DNA of 64,000 nucleotides from Odontocerum albicorne (lineage: Eukaryota; Arthropoda; Insecta; Trichoptera; Odontoceridae), in NCBI GenBank assembly GCA_949825065.1, contig OX463846.1, positions 8,885,366 to 8,949,365 of the forward strand. Direction: 5' to 3'. Made by a program: the position numbers and the translations under genes. Within the stretch, counting starts at the first letter, position 1. Every line of letters starts with the position of its first letter. The notes under the pieces were generated by a model that saw nothing but the letters and a program-made list of their open reading frames with translations, was not told where the DNA came from and searched no databases. Positions 47,435 through 63,369 of the stretch are shown one piece after another.

Positions 47435-47932
47435 AACTTCTTCTTCTTCCTAGTGTCATGTCAGGTCCCCCCAACGTTAACTATCACCTGAGAGTAGGCA
47501 TCTTTGTCCCCGGCAGCCCGAAAAAGAACCCCAACGTTCCTTATTCCAGCCCAATCATGTATATTGCGGAGCCAGGAGATTTTCTTAATGTCAACACCTC
47601 TTCGACCCTCTATTTTGCCTTGGATGATCAGGTGCAGTAATGTGTATTTTTCTCCTTTAAGTAAATTACCCAAATAGGACACCTTTCGGTTTTTAATATT
47701 AGTCAGCAACTCTCTATCAACTTTGGCTCTTTGAAGAACCCTTGTGTTGCTGATTATATCCGTCCAAGGTATCCGTAGCATTTTCCGATGTATCCACATT
47801 TCGAATGCTTCCAATCGGTTCATACAACCAACTTTGAGGGTCCATGATTCCACGCCATGTAATAACACTGACCAAACGTAGCATTTGACTAACCATTGTC
47901 GAAGTTTCAAGTTTAGATTATCATCTCAGAAT
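47435..47932 (-). mobile_element. 5'-truncated LINE with (GAA)n tail and 8-bp target duplication
   Basis: The minus-strand frame 47461-47910 (149 aa) is nearly intact: MKLRQWLVKCYVWSVLLHGV, ESWTLKVGCMNRLEAFEMWI, HRKMLRIPWTDII, KVSYLGNLLKGEKYTLL, IQGKIEGRRGVDIKKISWLR and a final VIVNVGGT. It is followed by GAAGAAGAAG. The duplication ACTTGACG flanks it at 47427-47434 and 47933-47940. The intact frame and duplication suggest it is among the younger insertions here. Confidence 0.92.
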
Positions 47933-47944
47933 ACTTGACGCTAC

Positions 47945-49110
47945 TATTGTACGAAATTCTAAAAGCTATCAAATATACATTCGTTCATCTATTTTTAATA
48001 ATGGAAAATACTCAAACAAAACATGGTCGAGGGTACCTATTCATGACGTGCATTTTGGGCTTTCTTTTACGAGTATATGGATTTTATAAAAGTAGCTTCC
48101 TATCAGACAGTGACCTATTCATATTCTGTATATGACAGACACAATTCGCTGTGCACCATATATAACCTTATACACAAAAGGATGTCTAAATAAAAATAAA
48201 GAAGTCTCTTTTGACATTTGATTTGGAAAATTTTGCTTGAGAAGCGCTGGAATAAGTCATTTCACGCGTGCATATCGTTACGATTGATTTTATTATGATA
48301 ATAAATTCACATTTTACATATAATAATTTAGAAAGAAATAATTATGAAAGTTAAAAAAATAATTTACATTATACATACATAAATGGCGCATATGGCTGAT
48401 TAATTTAATATTTTTGTGAATGATGATGCTTACCATATACCGCAATTGCGATATACATTTTGTTTCATGCTGCTTTGTATATAATAGTATTTTTTCAATA
48501 AAATCAATTGAGTGCTGTAAATTTTATGAATAAATCTGTGCATATTTGTTTTTTTTTCTAGTTCCTTCTGAACCAACAAGACGTGTTTAATATTTTAAAA
48601 ATACATTACTTTAGGTTTCTAATAGTTTTTCAATAGCACTAATGAGGCGTTGCTTTTTAACTCTTTCTGGATAATTATGGTTTATTTCTGAAACCTGAAA
48701 CTCTACCTTTGCCCTACTGCCTCTTTGATTTCTGAGGTTTTTTTAAAATAATTTAATGATTCTATTTTCACACATTAAAAACGTTTAAATTCTAAACTAG
48801 TGTAAAATCTTTCTAAACGTTCTATCGTTCAGTAAAAATGACATCTCAAAGTTGTTGCGAGTATTTATTTCAGTACCATGTACGTGAGCAAATGCTTATT
48901 TGCTTGGTTAAAAGGTCTGATTTTTTTCTACGCTCACTCGCTCAGTAAAATGTAAACGCGTGCTAGATATTATTAACTGATTTTAATGCTGCCATACTGT
49001 GTGGCATGATGGGTAGGTTGTTTATTTGAATCTAAATAGTAATTTAAAAGTTATGGATTAGGCACAACAAACTGTGGTCTGAATTTTACATTACACCTCA
49101 AGGTGGTGTT
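47945..49110. other. AT-rich DNA, nothing recognised
   Basis: No gene or repeat recognised; TACGAGTA at 48068-48075. Confidence 0.45.
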
Positions 49111-49117
49111 TAAATAA

Positions 49118-49998
49118 TAAAAATATACCAATCACGCAAATATATTATTTTTCATTGTTTCAAATATTTTAAGTTTGGAAGACACATTATAAAAATACAC
49201 CAATCACGCAAATCTATTATTCTTCATTGTTTTAAATATTTTAAGTTTGGAAGACACAATATAAAAATACACCAATCACGCAAATCTATTATTCTTCATT
49301 GTTTTAAATATTTTAAGTTTGGAAGACACAATATAAAAATACGCCAATCACGCAAATCTATAATATTATTCTTCATTCTTTCAAATATTTTAAGTTTGGA
49401 AGACACAATATAAAAATGCGCCAATTACGCAAATCTATAATATTATTCTTCATTGTTTTAAATATTTTAAGCTTGGAAAACACATTATAAAAATACGCCA
49501 ACCACACAAATATATTATTCTTCATTGCTTTAAATATTTTAAGCTTGGAAAACACAATATAAAAATACGCCAACCACACAAATATATTATTCTTCATTGC
49601 TTTTAATACGAGTACTTTAAGCTTGGAAAACACAATATAAAAATACGCCAATCACACAAATATATTATTCTTCATTGCTTTAAATACTTTAAGCTTGGAA
49701 TACACAATATAAAAATACGCCAACCCCACAAATATATTATTCTTCATTGCTTTAAATACTTGAAGCTTGGAATACACAATATAAAAATACGCCAACCACA
49801 CAAATATATTATTCTTCATTGCTTTAAATACTTTAAGCTTGGAATACACAATATAAAAATACGCCAATCACACAAATATATCATTCTTCGTTGTTTTAAA
49901 TATTTTAAGCTTAGAAGACACAATATAAAAATACGCTAATCACGCAAATATATTATTGTTCATTGTTTCAAATATTTTAAGCTAGGAAGGCACAATAT
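49118..49998 (+). repeat. ~72-bp tandem array, 12 copies
   Basis: AAAAATACGCCAATCACACA, AATATATTATTCTTCATTGC, TTTAAATACTTTAAGCTTGG and A-x-ACACAATAT repeat with a period of 69-78 bp. One unit carries an extra 6 bp that creates TACGAGTA at 49607-49614. Confidence 0.95.
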
Positions 49999-50004
49999 AA
50001 AAAG

Positions 50005-50980
50005 TATATTCCAAAAAATTGACAATTTTAATGCTTTTTTAGGGCATTAAAATTTACACGCTTGACTTTCATGTTTTGCGTATGAAATGAATCAATAAAA
50101 TTAAAGCAGTCAAAAACACTGATACTTGGTGGTTATAACATCGACCCATGAATTTTGCAGCTTTCAGTCTCTGTAAATTATTCAATCAGTATGCCGTTTA
50201 CATTTTTACTAGTTTTTCCCGAATTTCAAGATATGTCTAAAACTACTGAATAAAGGTCATAGTTATCACCTTCGCGTTTTTACACTTTTTTCATTCTTAT
50301 TATTATCAATTAAAAAGCTTAGTTAGATTTATTTTTATTTACATGGTTTGTTCGATTCCCAATTGAATAAATACATAGTTTAGAAAGATATCGACAATAA
50401 GATAACATAGGTTGACCTATTGAATGTCGCCATATAATTTATATCTTATTTTCCTTATTACTCTTGTGGCATAAATTATCTGAAAAGAGATTTCATATAA
50501 AGGAAATATAAAAATTCAATTATAGACAATTTTCCGTAACTTTAATGATTACTGCATATTGAAATTCCCTTTATTAATGAAATGATTCTTATACGGGCAG
50601 CATATATGATGTTGTGGTGTCAAATGTTGTTTGATATCCAAAATACAGTGAACTGAAAATTGTTAAGTGCTGTAAGGGCTTTACATTGAATCTAATATGA
50701 ATATGTTTATACGAGTACTTGAATCTAATTTTGTTCCATTCAATGTCATTCATGATCCAGCGTTTTCTCTCTCTTTGAAAATATTTTTAAACATCTTTTT
50801 GTTTTTTTTTTTCGATTGTAAAATATCTCCCCAATTTAATACAATACTTTTGTTTATTTATTTTATTAGAATTAAAAAAAAAACATATTATTTTTAAAAT
50901 ATAAAGTGTTTTATTGGACTCGTTGAAAATCTTAAAATTTATCTCTGATACAAACCGGCCGACGGCCGACGACATCCAAT
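50005..50980. other. AT-rich DNA, nothing recognised
   Basis: TACGAGTA at 50710-50717; otherwise no recognisable feature. Confidence 0.45.
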
Positions 50981-50989
50981 AATCCGGCC

Positions 50990-51195
50990 GACGACCTCCG
51001 AAGCCTAGTTGATAAGGTACCTCACGGGATTCAAAATCAGAACCTCCTTCCGATCCAGGTGTTGGATATAATTTACTTTAAAATGGTTATACTTTGGTTT
51101 TGACTTAATGCATCTTTATAACTTTCTAGTTGGTTGAAAGAGATTACTACGTTTTTTGTTTTCCTCAACAACAACAAAAGAGATAACGTAAGTAG
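50990..51195 (+). mobile_element. SINE-like repeat type 1
   Basis: GAAGCCTAGTTGATAAGGTA, a CTCCTTCCGATCCAGGTGTT segment, then TTTCTAGTTGGTTGAAAGAG, ATTACTACG and a truncated tail. Confidence 0.55.
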
Positions 51196-51199
51196 TGTT

Positions 51200-51900
51200 G
51201 TTGCTTGATAAAAAAATTAACTCAAAAATGATTAACTTTTAAAGTTATAAAATCCAGCATATCAACAAAGTTGCGCTTAAGTACGTCAGAAAATGTTATT
51301 AAAATAGGGATTCCAATTATGAATTATGAATAACAAATTTACTATTCACTAAATGTTTGATCACGGTATTGCTGCCTGTGATATATGGGCAGATATCTAG
51401 ATTATTTTGACATAGGATCGTAAATCTAATGAGGCTGATTAAAAAACAGCCACAGTTTATTTTTTTTGGTGACCTTAAATATTTTTCATATTTCTATAGA
51501 AATAATAATTAGAAAAATGCTGTTTTTTTTTACTAAAAACAGCTCATGTTTTTTTATAAAAACCTCTTCTTGATTTATTAATTTATAAAATAGGGGATCG
51601 ATAAATAGTTCTCGACCAAAATAAATACAAATCAAAAAGTTCGTTAAAATACAATATTAAAAAAATATAATATTCTGCGTAGTGCGAATAACCAATAAAC
51701 CAGTTCATCTTCCCTTCAGTCGATTTCGGACTTCAGAAAAAAAAACAGCGATATTCATTTTCCGCCAATTTTTCGGATTGGATATTTTCATCTCTTTCCA
51801 CAGCACACGAAGCATATCATCGCGGAAGAAAGATGGGTGAGAGTTTTTCGCGCCTTCCAAATAGTAAATTCTCATTGGCCGATTTCGTAGATGAGTGGTG
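51200..51900. other. DNA upstream of gene 2
   Basis: AT-rich to about 51700; 51700-51900 is less so and adjoins the promoter. No defined factor sites. Confidence 0.4.
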
Positions 51901-51931
51901 TAGAGCGAAAGCGGTGCGGGAAAGGTGCATG

Positions 51932-51967
51932 TATATAATCTGGTCTAGCCGTGTGTCTGGCATCAGT
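51932..51967 (+). promoter_or_regulatory. Core promoter of gene 2 (TATA box and TCAGT initiator)
   Basis: TATATAA at 51932-51938 and the arthropod initiator TCAGT at 51963-51967 are spaced about 31 bp apart. This predicts a 5'UTR of about 39 nt before the ATG at 52003. Confidence 0.8.
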
Positions 51968-52002
51968 AGCTCGTTGCCTACCGTGCCTTCAAACGAGAGA
52001 CA

Positions 52003-57441
<5,439 letters not shown>

Positions 57442-57600
57442 TCTGTCCCTTTGATCTTATTTAACTTGTTTTAAGTGTACCAAAATATTTGTATTCGTGT
57501 TTACCTGCTGTTGTGTGTTGATAGACTGATTGAATGAATACGAGGCAAACAACAATGTTTTATTATCTTCTTGTGAATAAATGTTTCTAGTTACCAACGA
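57442..57600 (+). terminator. Gene 2 3'UTR and polyadenylation signal
   Basis: After the TGA at 57439-57441, AATAAA lies at 57576-57581 in a G/T-rich context, predicting a 3'UTR of about 150 nt. Confidence 0.65.
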
Positions 57601-57609
57601 CATCTTTGA

Positions 57610-58810
57610 TTTATACCCATTTTAAAATCCAGATTGTTCCGTTATTCCAGCATGTTAGGATTAATAAAAAAAGATGATCCAGATAAGCTGCTAGTACAGA
57701 AAAACCTTGTCATATATGAAACAGGGTATTCCTATATATAGATATTATAAATTGGTTTATGTAATCGTCTCCGGTGGCATCAATGTCCAGTAAGTACCCT
57801 GATCTCCCACTTTATATTGTGCCTTCTATAATACTGGACACATGTAATGGCCATTCATTCATTCACAGGATTAATGTTTACATGCTTTGATTTTTGTGTT
57901 TTATTTGGCGATATTAGAACGTGTAATAAGTGGAATAAGCGAAATATGGAATTAAAAGGTTACGTTTTTTTCGTACGAAGATGAACTAATGAGATCGTTT
58001 TTATTGGTAGATATCTTCGTTGATACGACTTATTTGATTAAAAAAATAAAATTTCGATTTTTATCAAACTCTTACCCATAGAAATAAATACACATTAGAG
58101 TTGTTAAACGGTTTCATATACGTTTAGCCCCATAGAAAGAATGATATTTTAACTAGATTTTTACGATTTTTAACTATCAAACATTTCTCTACTATTGTTG
58201 TATTGTACATATCATTTTTTGTCCATAATTTTAAACTAAGAATGAGAAGTCTACAGTTTATTTATTGTATTACACATTTTCATTATATTTCTCTTTTGTT
58301 GATCATTCTTCATTCATTCATTTGTTTGTATATTTACAAATTGTATTAAATTTAAATGATTTCGTCAAAAAACCAAACAAAATATTTTCAATAAAATATA
58401 ACAAATCGTATAAAGCGTCAAGATTAATATCGTCAACTAAAACTCGAATATTCATAAATTAGATGCGAAAAATAATACGCTCAGTTCTACATACTTTCTA
58501 GCATGACATTCTCCATCAAGAATATAATTGAATTTCGAATAATGTTGCATATAAAATGTCTCATTCTATAATTTAAGTGTTGCACGTCACAATAATGAAA
58601 GTCATCGAACTTAACAGAAAGTTATAATCACATGGTTATATTTAACGAACATTTAATTAAAGCCATAATACTCGTACATTGAAATTCGGCTACAGAAGAT
58701 TGATGCGTTTGTATTAAAATGTTACGTATGTGGATTATTTCTTTGGCGCGGAGTTATTTCCTTTGTTTACGGTCGAATAATTCGCGAAAGTGTTTGAAAG
58801 TAATCAGTAA
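57610..58810. other. AT-rich DNA between gene 2 and the M2 peptidase exon
   Basis: Searched by eye on the minus strand for the next peptidase exon (the YFVSFIIQFQFH-like segment); none found. TACTCGTA at 58669-58676. Confidence 0.45.
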
Positions 58811-58818
58811 TCACTCAC

Positions 58819-58917
58819 CTGATGTAGGGGATATTGGCTGGAATGTGGTATTTTGAGCCTGGGTCGAAGTCCATCTCTGATCGAAGCACTGGAGGCTTGA
58901 TTCCACTGTATTGCTCC
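58819..58917 (-). CDS. Internal exon of an M2 (angiotensin-converting-enzyme-like) peptidyl-dipeptidase
   Basis: A 99-bp minus-strand exon bounded by acceptor AATTTTTCAG and donor GTGAGT; one base completes the preceding codon and two bases start the next. It encodes [20 protein letters not shown] then [13 protein letters not shown]. This matches the segment just before the YFVSF-QFQFH region in the C-terminal half of M2 zinc peptidases, downstream of the HExxH active site (family knowledge: LKYQG-x-PPV-R-x-DFDPGAKFHIP-PYIR). The zinc site itself is not in this exon. ACE-like enzymes are secreted or membrane-anchored dipeptidyl-carboxypeptidases. No other exon was found in the window, so the exon is either part of a long-intron gene that may enclose gene 2, or an isolated relic. 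Confidence 0.85.
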
Positions 58918-59019
58918 CTGAAAAATTAAAATCATTTTAGTACTTGAAAACATCAATTCTACAGTAGACACGAAAATATTTGTGAAGATCTCAATGAAGA
59001 ACTGAATGCATCTGAAGCT

Positions 59020-59155
59020 TTTTTTATCTTCTGATTTATAGACCTTTAAAATTCTATGTTGATCGCTTTTTCATCTTCTGGTTTATAGACCTTTCAAATT
59101 CTATGATGATCGCTTTTTCATCTTCTGGTTTATAGACTTTTGAAATTTTATGTTG
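59020..59155 (+). repeat. ~56-bp tandem repeat, about 2.5 copies
   Basis: TCTTCTGGTTTATAGACCTT and TCAAATTCTATGATGATCGC with a TTTTTCA spacer repeat three times with few changes. Confidence 0.85.
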
Positions 59156-59399
59156 AAGTTTTTTATATCACCTGATCATACTTCGTCCGTATTATAGTTA
59201 CAATAAAATAAAGATATATCTCAAATGATAAATTTTTCTCCTCTGCTTTATAAATTAATGTATTTTTCTCATCTTTAAAAATTTATCATAGTGCGAAGGG
59301 AAAAATACATAATTTCAGATTAAGTGGCATTATCGGAAGGTGCTTTTAAAGTTTTCTAAAATTCGACCATCTACCATAAAAACGTATGTGACCTAGTTT

Positions 59400-59600
59400 A
59401 AAAGACACCAGTCATCCGTTCCGGGGTCTGTTGGTTCGATTCCGATTGGTACCCGATTTTAGTAAATAAGTTTTAATCTATTTTTATTTAAAACTTGAAA
59501 AAATCTGGTCGGTTGGTAAAGATTGCTTCATGACGATAAGCACGCTAGGTTGTTCTATATACAACAAGAGTGTAATACCAAATATAATATTTTTTTCCTT
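59400..59600 (+). mobile_element. SINE-like repeat type 1
   Basis: TGTTGGTTCGATTCCGATTG box B-like block, then TCTGGTCGGTTGGTAAAGAT, TGCTTCATGACGATAAGCAC and the tail TATACAACAAGAGTGTAATA. Confidence 0.65.
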
Positions 59601-59959
59601 TACAGACAAACTAATTTGAAATATATTCTTTAAGTATGTTGAGATAGTAGATTTACAATACTTAATAATAAACAATAACTAAATATTACGATTTCATAAA
59701 TGTATAAATAATACAATTTGAGACATCTCTTTTGAAAGTTACATAAAGTCGATTATGCCAATTTTGAAAATAGTCATTTCTTTTTCACTTAAATAAAAAA
59801 TTACTAAGTTTGCGTTTGGCACGATGGTATGTTTTCATGGAATAATTTACTTATTAAAAAAATATTCACTTTTAATACCTATGACCATTTTTTAACAAGT
59901 TCAATGAAACTTTTTTTATGAAATATACGAGTATTTTGCTGATTCTGTAGTTCTTCGTA

Positions 59960-60740
59960 TCATTTGCAAGGTTTTCGGAATATTATACCGCGTGGTTTGG
60001 CTTATGATGCCGACGTTTGGAAAACGTTGCAGTTTTCATCTTCAGAGCTTATTTGAAAACAGCTCTTCCATAAGTGAATGTGAGCTGAATACCGCTTGGC
60101 TTATAGCGACGACGAATTCTACCTCAAATCAGCATGGTACTCCAAACCAAATTGAAGCAACAACAAAATGAAAATGAACAATAAGTTCAACTTGTTCTGC
60201 CATTGTGGAACGGACCAATTGGCGTTACGTTACGGTTGAGGCTTCACTATAGACTAAGCAGTATTCTGCCCTCATAAGCAAAAACGCAGCTAATGGCAAA
60301 AGTTAAGTTTTGATAATTCTGCACTTTTATGTTTTTCATTGCTGCTTAAAAATGTCGTGATTCATAAACAAAAAAAGCAGTCAAATGTAATTCATAAGCA
60401 AAAACGCAGCAAACGCATAAGCACTTGCTGTCTTTTTGCTTATAAATCACATTTTATTGTTTTTTTTTTTGCTTAGAAAAACCTAGTATTTTGTAAAATT
60501 TATGTCGATTTTTGTGTTGTAATAAATGGTTTTCTGTATTTTTTAATGGATTATGGTTCAGTATTTGATATGGAATATTGCCTCATACTTAGTAAAATTT
60601 CTGATTTTTTCCCGTAAGCTGAGTTTTTGCTTATGACGGCAGTATTTACTTATGACAAAGATGATAACAAAAAAGCCCTAAAGATGAAAACTTCAACGTA
60701 TTCGAAACCACGCTGTGCAAAACTCCGAAATACCTGATAC
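59960..60740. mobile_element. Nested foldback element
   Basis: Outer arms: TTTTCGGAATATTATACCGC, GTTGCAGTTTTCATCTTCAG on the left; on the right CTAAAGATGAAAACTTCAAC, ACCACGCTGTGCAAAACTCC, TACC(T)GATAC in inverted orientation. Inner arms at 60259-60649: CAGTATTCTGCCCTCATAAG, CAAAAACGCAGC against GAGTTTTTGCTTATGACGGC, AGTATTTA. The inner one looks like a MITE inserted into, or derived within, the outer one. Non-coding. Confidence 0.6.
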
Positions 60741-61273
60741 AACGTGTTTTTGGTCATTAAATAATCCCATTTTTTATAATTTCTAGTCTATAAATTATGT
60801 ATGACTTTTCATTTGTGTTTGTTCTCAAAAACTAATTTGGTTGAAAAAATAATTTTATTAAATTAAAGATTCAGATAAGGGAAATGTTCTCGAAAATAAT
60901 GCAGCGCAATACGAATGTATGATAAATTGAACAATTACGCAATGAAGTGGTATCATTTGTGTGTAATTTCTGGTCAGTTTGAACACTTCCGCAAATTGAT
61001 TATCCAATAGCGTGTAACATTTACATAAAGCCATCACTCGAATATACTCGTAGAGCTTAAGATATGTAATACCGACAAATATATATTACCCATTGGTTAC
61101 TTGAAATATGTTTATAACCAATTAGTTAACTTAACCTCAATATTAAAGGCAGCTTTATTAAGCTTCCCTGTTATTAAATCTTTACTCATTTTTATTATGT
61201 TTAAATTTGTTGCATATTTTTTTATCAATTCTTCAATATGGCATAAAAAATTGCAAACATTTTTTTCATACAA

Positions 61274-61317
61274 AGATCTGTAAGGTTAAATGATATTATA
61301 TTTAACCTTACAGATCT
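61274..61317. repeat. Perfect 18-bp inverted repeat with 8-nt loop
   Basis: AGATCTGTAAGGTTAAAT at 61274-61291 and its exact complement at 61300-61317. A third, direct partial copy (TTTAACCTTACAAATCTAT) follows immediately. Confidence 0.9.
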
Positions 61318-61331
61318 ATTTAACCTTACAA

Positions 61332-61885
61332 ATCTATATGTGTATAATGAGATGCATGGTCGCGCGGTAATGCATTGGATTTCTATGCGGAAGGTCGCCA
61401 GTTCGAACCCCACATTGTACTACTTGCTTCGAATGATTCAGGCTTTTTCCGCCTGGTATTCGGGGGTATAAGGATACCTATGACTTTGGCCATATATACT
61501 CTTTCAAAAAAAAAGAAAAAAAACATGCCGGTGTGCTTTGATCATCTCACTTCGGTGTGCTATCGAATCCAGTACAGTACCCGGTGGTAAGTAATACACA
61601 TCGTTTGTAGACCGTCGTCTCTGTCGCACGATGCGCTAACAATCCGGTCCGATAACGACTGACAATTCGCGACGGAACACGTGTATGAATGACAGAGTCG
61701 GCGTTCTACAAATGATGTGTATTATTTATCGCCGGGTACTGTACAGCGGTGTGGCTGGTGAGTTTGCTGGTATACAACAGCTCAATCACTTAAAAAAACA
61801 AACTCAACAGCACAGCTTAGTTTTCCAACTAAATTGACGTTGGAATGACGAGGGGATTGTCGACTACGAGGTCCAACAATGACAA
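61332..61885 (+). mobile_element. SINE-like repeat type 2, split by a MITE
   Basis: Head GCATGGTCGCGCGGTAATGC with CGCCAGTTCGAACCCCACAT as box B, TTTTTCCGCCTGGTATTCGG, AAAAAAAAAGAAAAAAAACA, then CGGTGTGCTTTGATCATCTC. After the MITE (61575-61741) the body resumes with GGTGAGTTTGCTGG and TTGACGTTGGAATGACGAGG. Confidence 0.75.
61575..61741. mobile_element. 167-bp MITE with TA duplication
   Basis: Starts CAGTACCCGGTGGTAAGTAA, TACACATCGTTTGTAGA and ends with the inverted complement (TCTACAAATGATGTGTATTA, TTTATCGCCGGGTACTG). Arms match for about 50 bp. TA on each side (61573-61574, 61742-61743). The CAGT start is typical of Tc1-related elements. No coding capacity. Confidence 0.9.
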
Positions 61886-62699
61886 CGATATTTTGCGAAA
61901 ATCATTAACTTACAAAATTAAATTCAATAACTAAGATTTCAAAAGAACGAATGTAATTTTTAATTTGTGTAAAAAACCGCATCTTAAAGATTTCTTTTAA
62001 AAGAAACTAATTATTACCACTCGATAAATTAACAGATAGATTTAGGTCTGAAAGTAAAATTTAAATTAAAAAGTTGAAGATAGTTACAAGCCTAAGAAGT
62101 ATATCTAACAGATTTTTCTTACTGGACTGCCTGAGATGTGCGATCGAATCTCGAAATTATTTTATTACAGGAATTATGTAATGAAACTTGAATAAAATAT
62201 CGCTCATGCAGTGATGCAACAGGAAACACCATTCTAAAAGAAATCGATGTGTCTACTAGTACGGGGATACATAGAATCTAAAAAAAAAAAGGCGATCAGA
62301 AAATATTTTATGGCCAGTGAGAAATGAAATTTGCTATGCTATAATATAATGCAATATAGTACAAGCGTAAACCTTTAGATGGTTAATATCAACAGAAAAG
62401 GATATAAAAAGAACGAGGAACAAAGTTATTTTGGAGCTACTACTGCCTTCAGAATGCGATGGTTAATCTTTAAGATGAATTAATTTCCCTAGTAAAATTG
62501 TCAATTAAATTTTAAATAAAATATTTTTTTAAGAAAGTCAACATTTTGTAAAAAGTGAAACAAATTAACATGTCTTTAAACCTCCACAATGTTAATATCT
62601 TAACTATAAATATAATATTTTGTAATATAATCCATTAAGAAAATGTTATATTTAAGTAGACCGAATTAATATTGTAAAGTTAATCGTCCAATGTTGCCA

Positions 62700-63365
62700 A
62701 TTTGAAAAATATTATCACGTTATTACGAACTATAATTAGGTATTACGAATAGTTCAACGAGTTTGTTAACCTAAGTTATATTATTTCGAGGAATGGAGGA
62801 TGTTAAACGGAGACCAGAAGGCGAATTAGAATGGCAAAGGCAACTATGACAAGTCTGCCAAATATGTGAACTAATCGGTCTATACTGATACGAGTAAGAA
62901 CCAAAATCTGTATCCTTTAGTCTCTAGTATTCTTCATAGCAGTGCATAGAGTGGAAACATAAACGATGAGAAGGAAACAAATATGATAGATGCCATTGAA
63001 ATGTGGTGATGGAAACGGATGGTCTATATCCCATGGACCAAAAGTCGCACCAACGTCTCTATCATCTGAGAATTGGAGATTGCTAAAACACTTTCGATAA
63101 CAGGAACATGCAGGAAAATAATCCTAATATGCTTTGGGCATGTTTCTAAAAAGAATTACGAAAGTCTGGGGAAGATGGTGATTACGGGGATAGTTGAGGA
63201 AAGGTAAGCAAGAGAAAGGTGTTCTATGAGGCGGCTGGATTAAATAAAGGAGTTAACAGGATCCTCTTTAAGATTGCAATCAACATGGCTCAGGACCGGG
63301 AGGGATGGAGACGGGCAGACATAGCAGACCACGATGCTCAGCATTAAGAACACGATAAAGAAGAG
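62700..63365 (+). mobile_element. LINE RT C-terminal region, family 4, longest copy
   Basis: Read with stops and shifts: an IDEIRRRIRMAKATMTSLPN-like block, RSIL-RTKIR, a LVFFIAVHRVETxTMRR block, DAIEMWxWKRMVYIPWTKSR, TNVSII, CFGHVSKKNYESLGKMVITG, then SMRRLD and a terminal HDAQH-like end. TACGAGTA at 62889-62896 adds two codons within the RSIL-RTKIR block compared with the usual spacing in such RTs. Confidence 0.75.
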
Positions 63366-63369
63366 AAGA

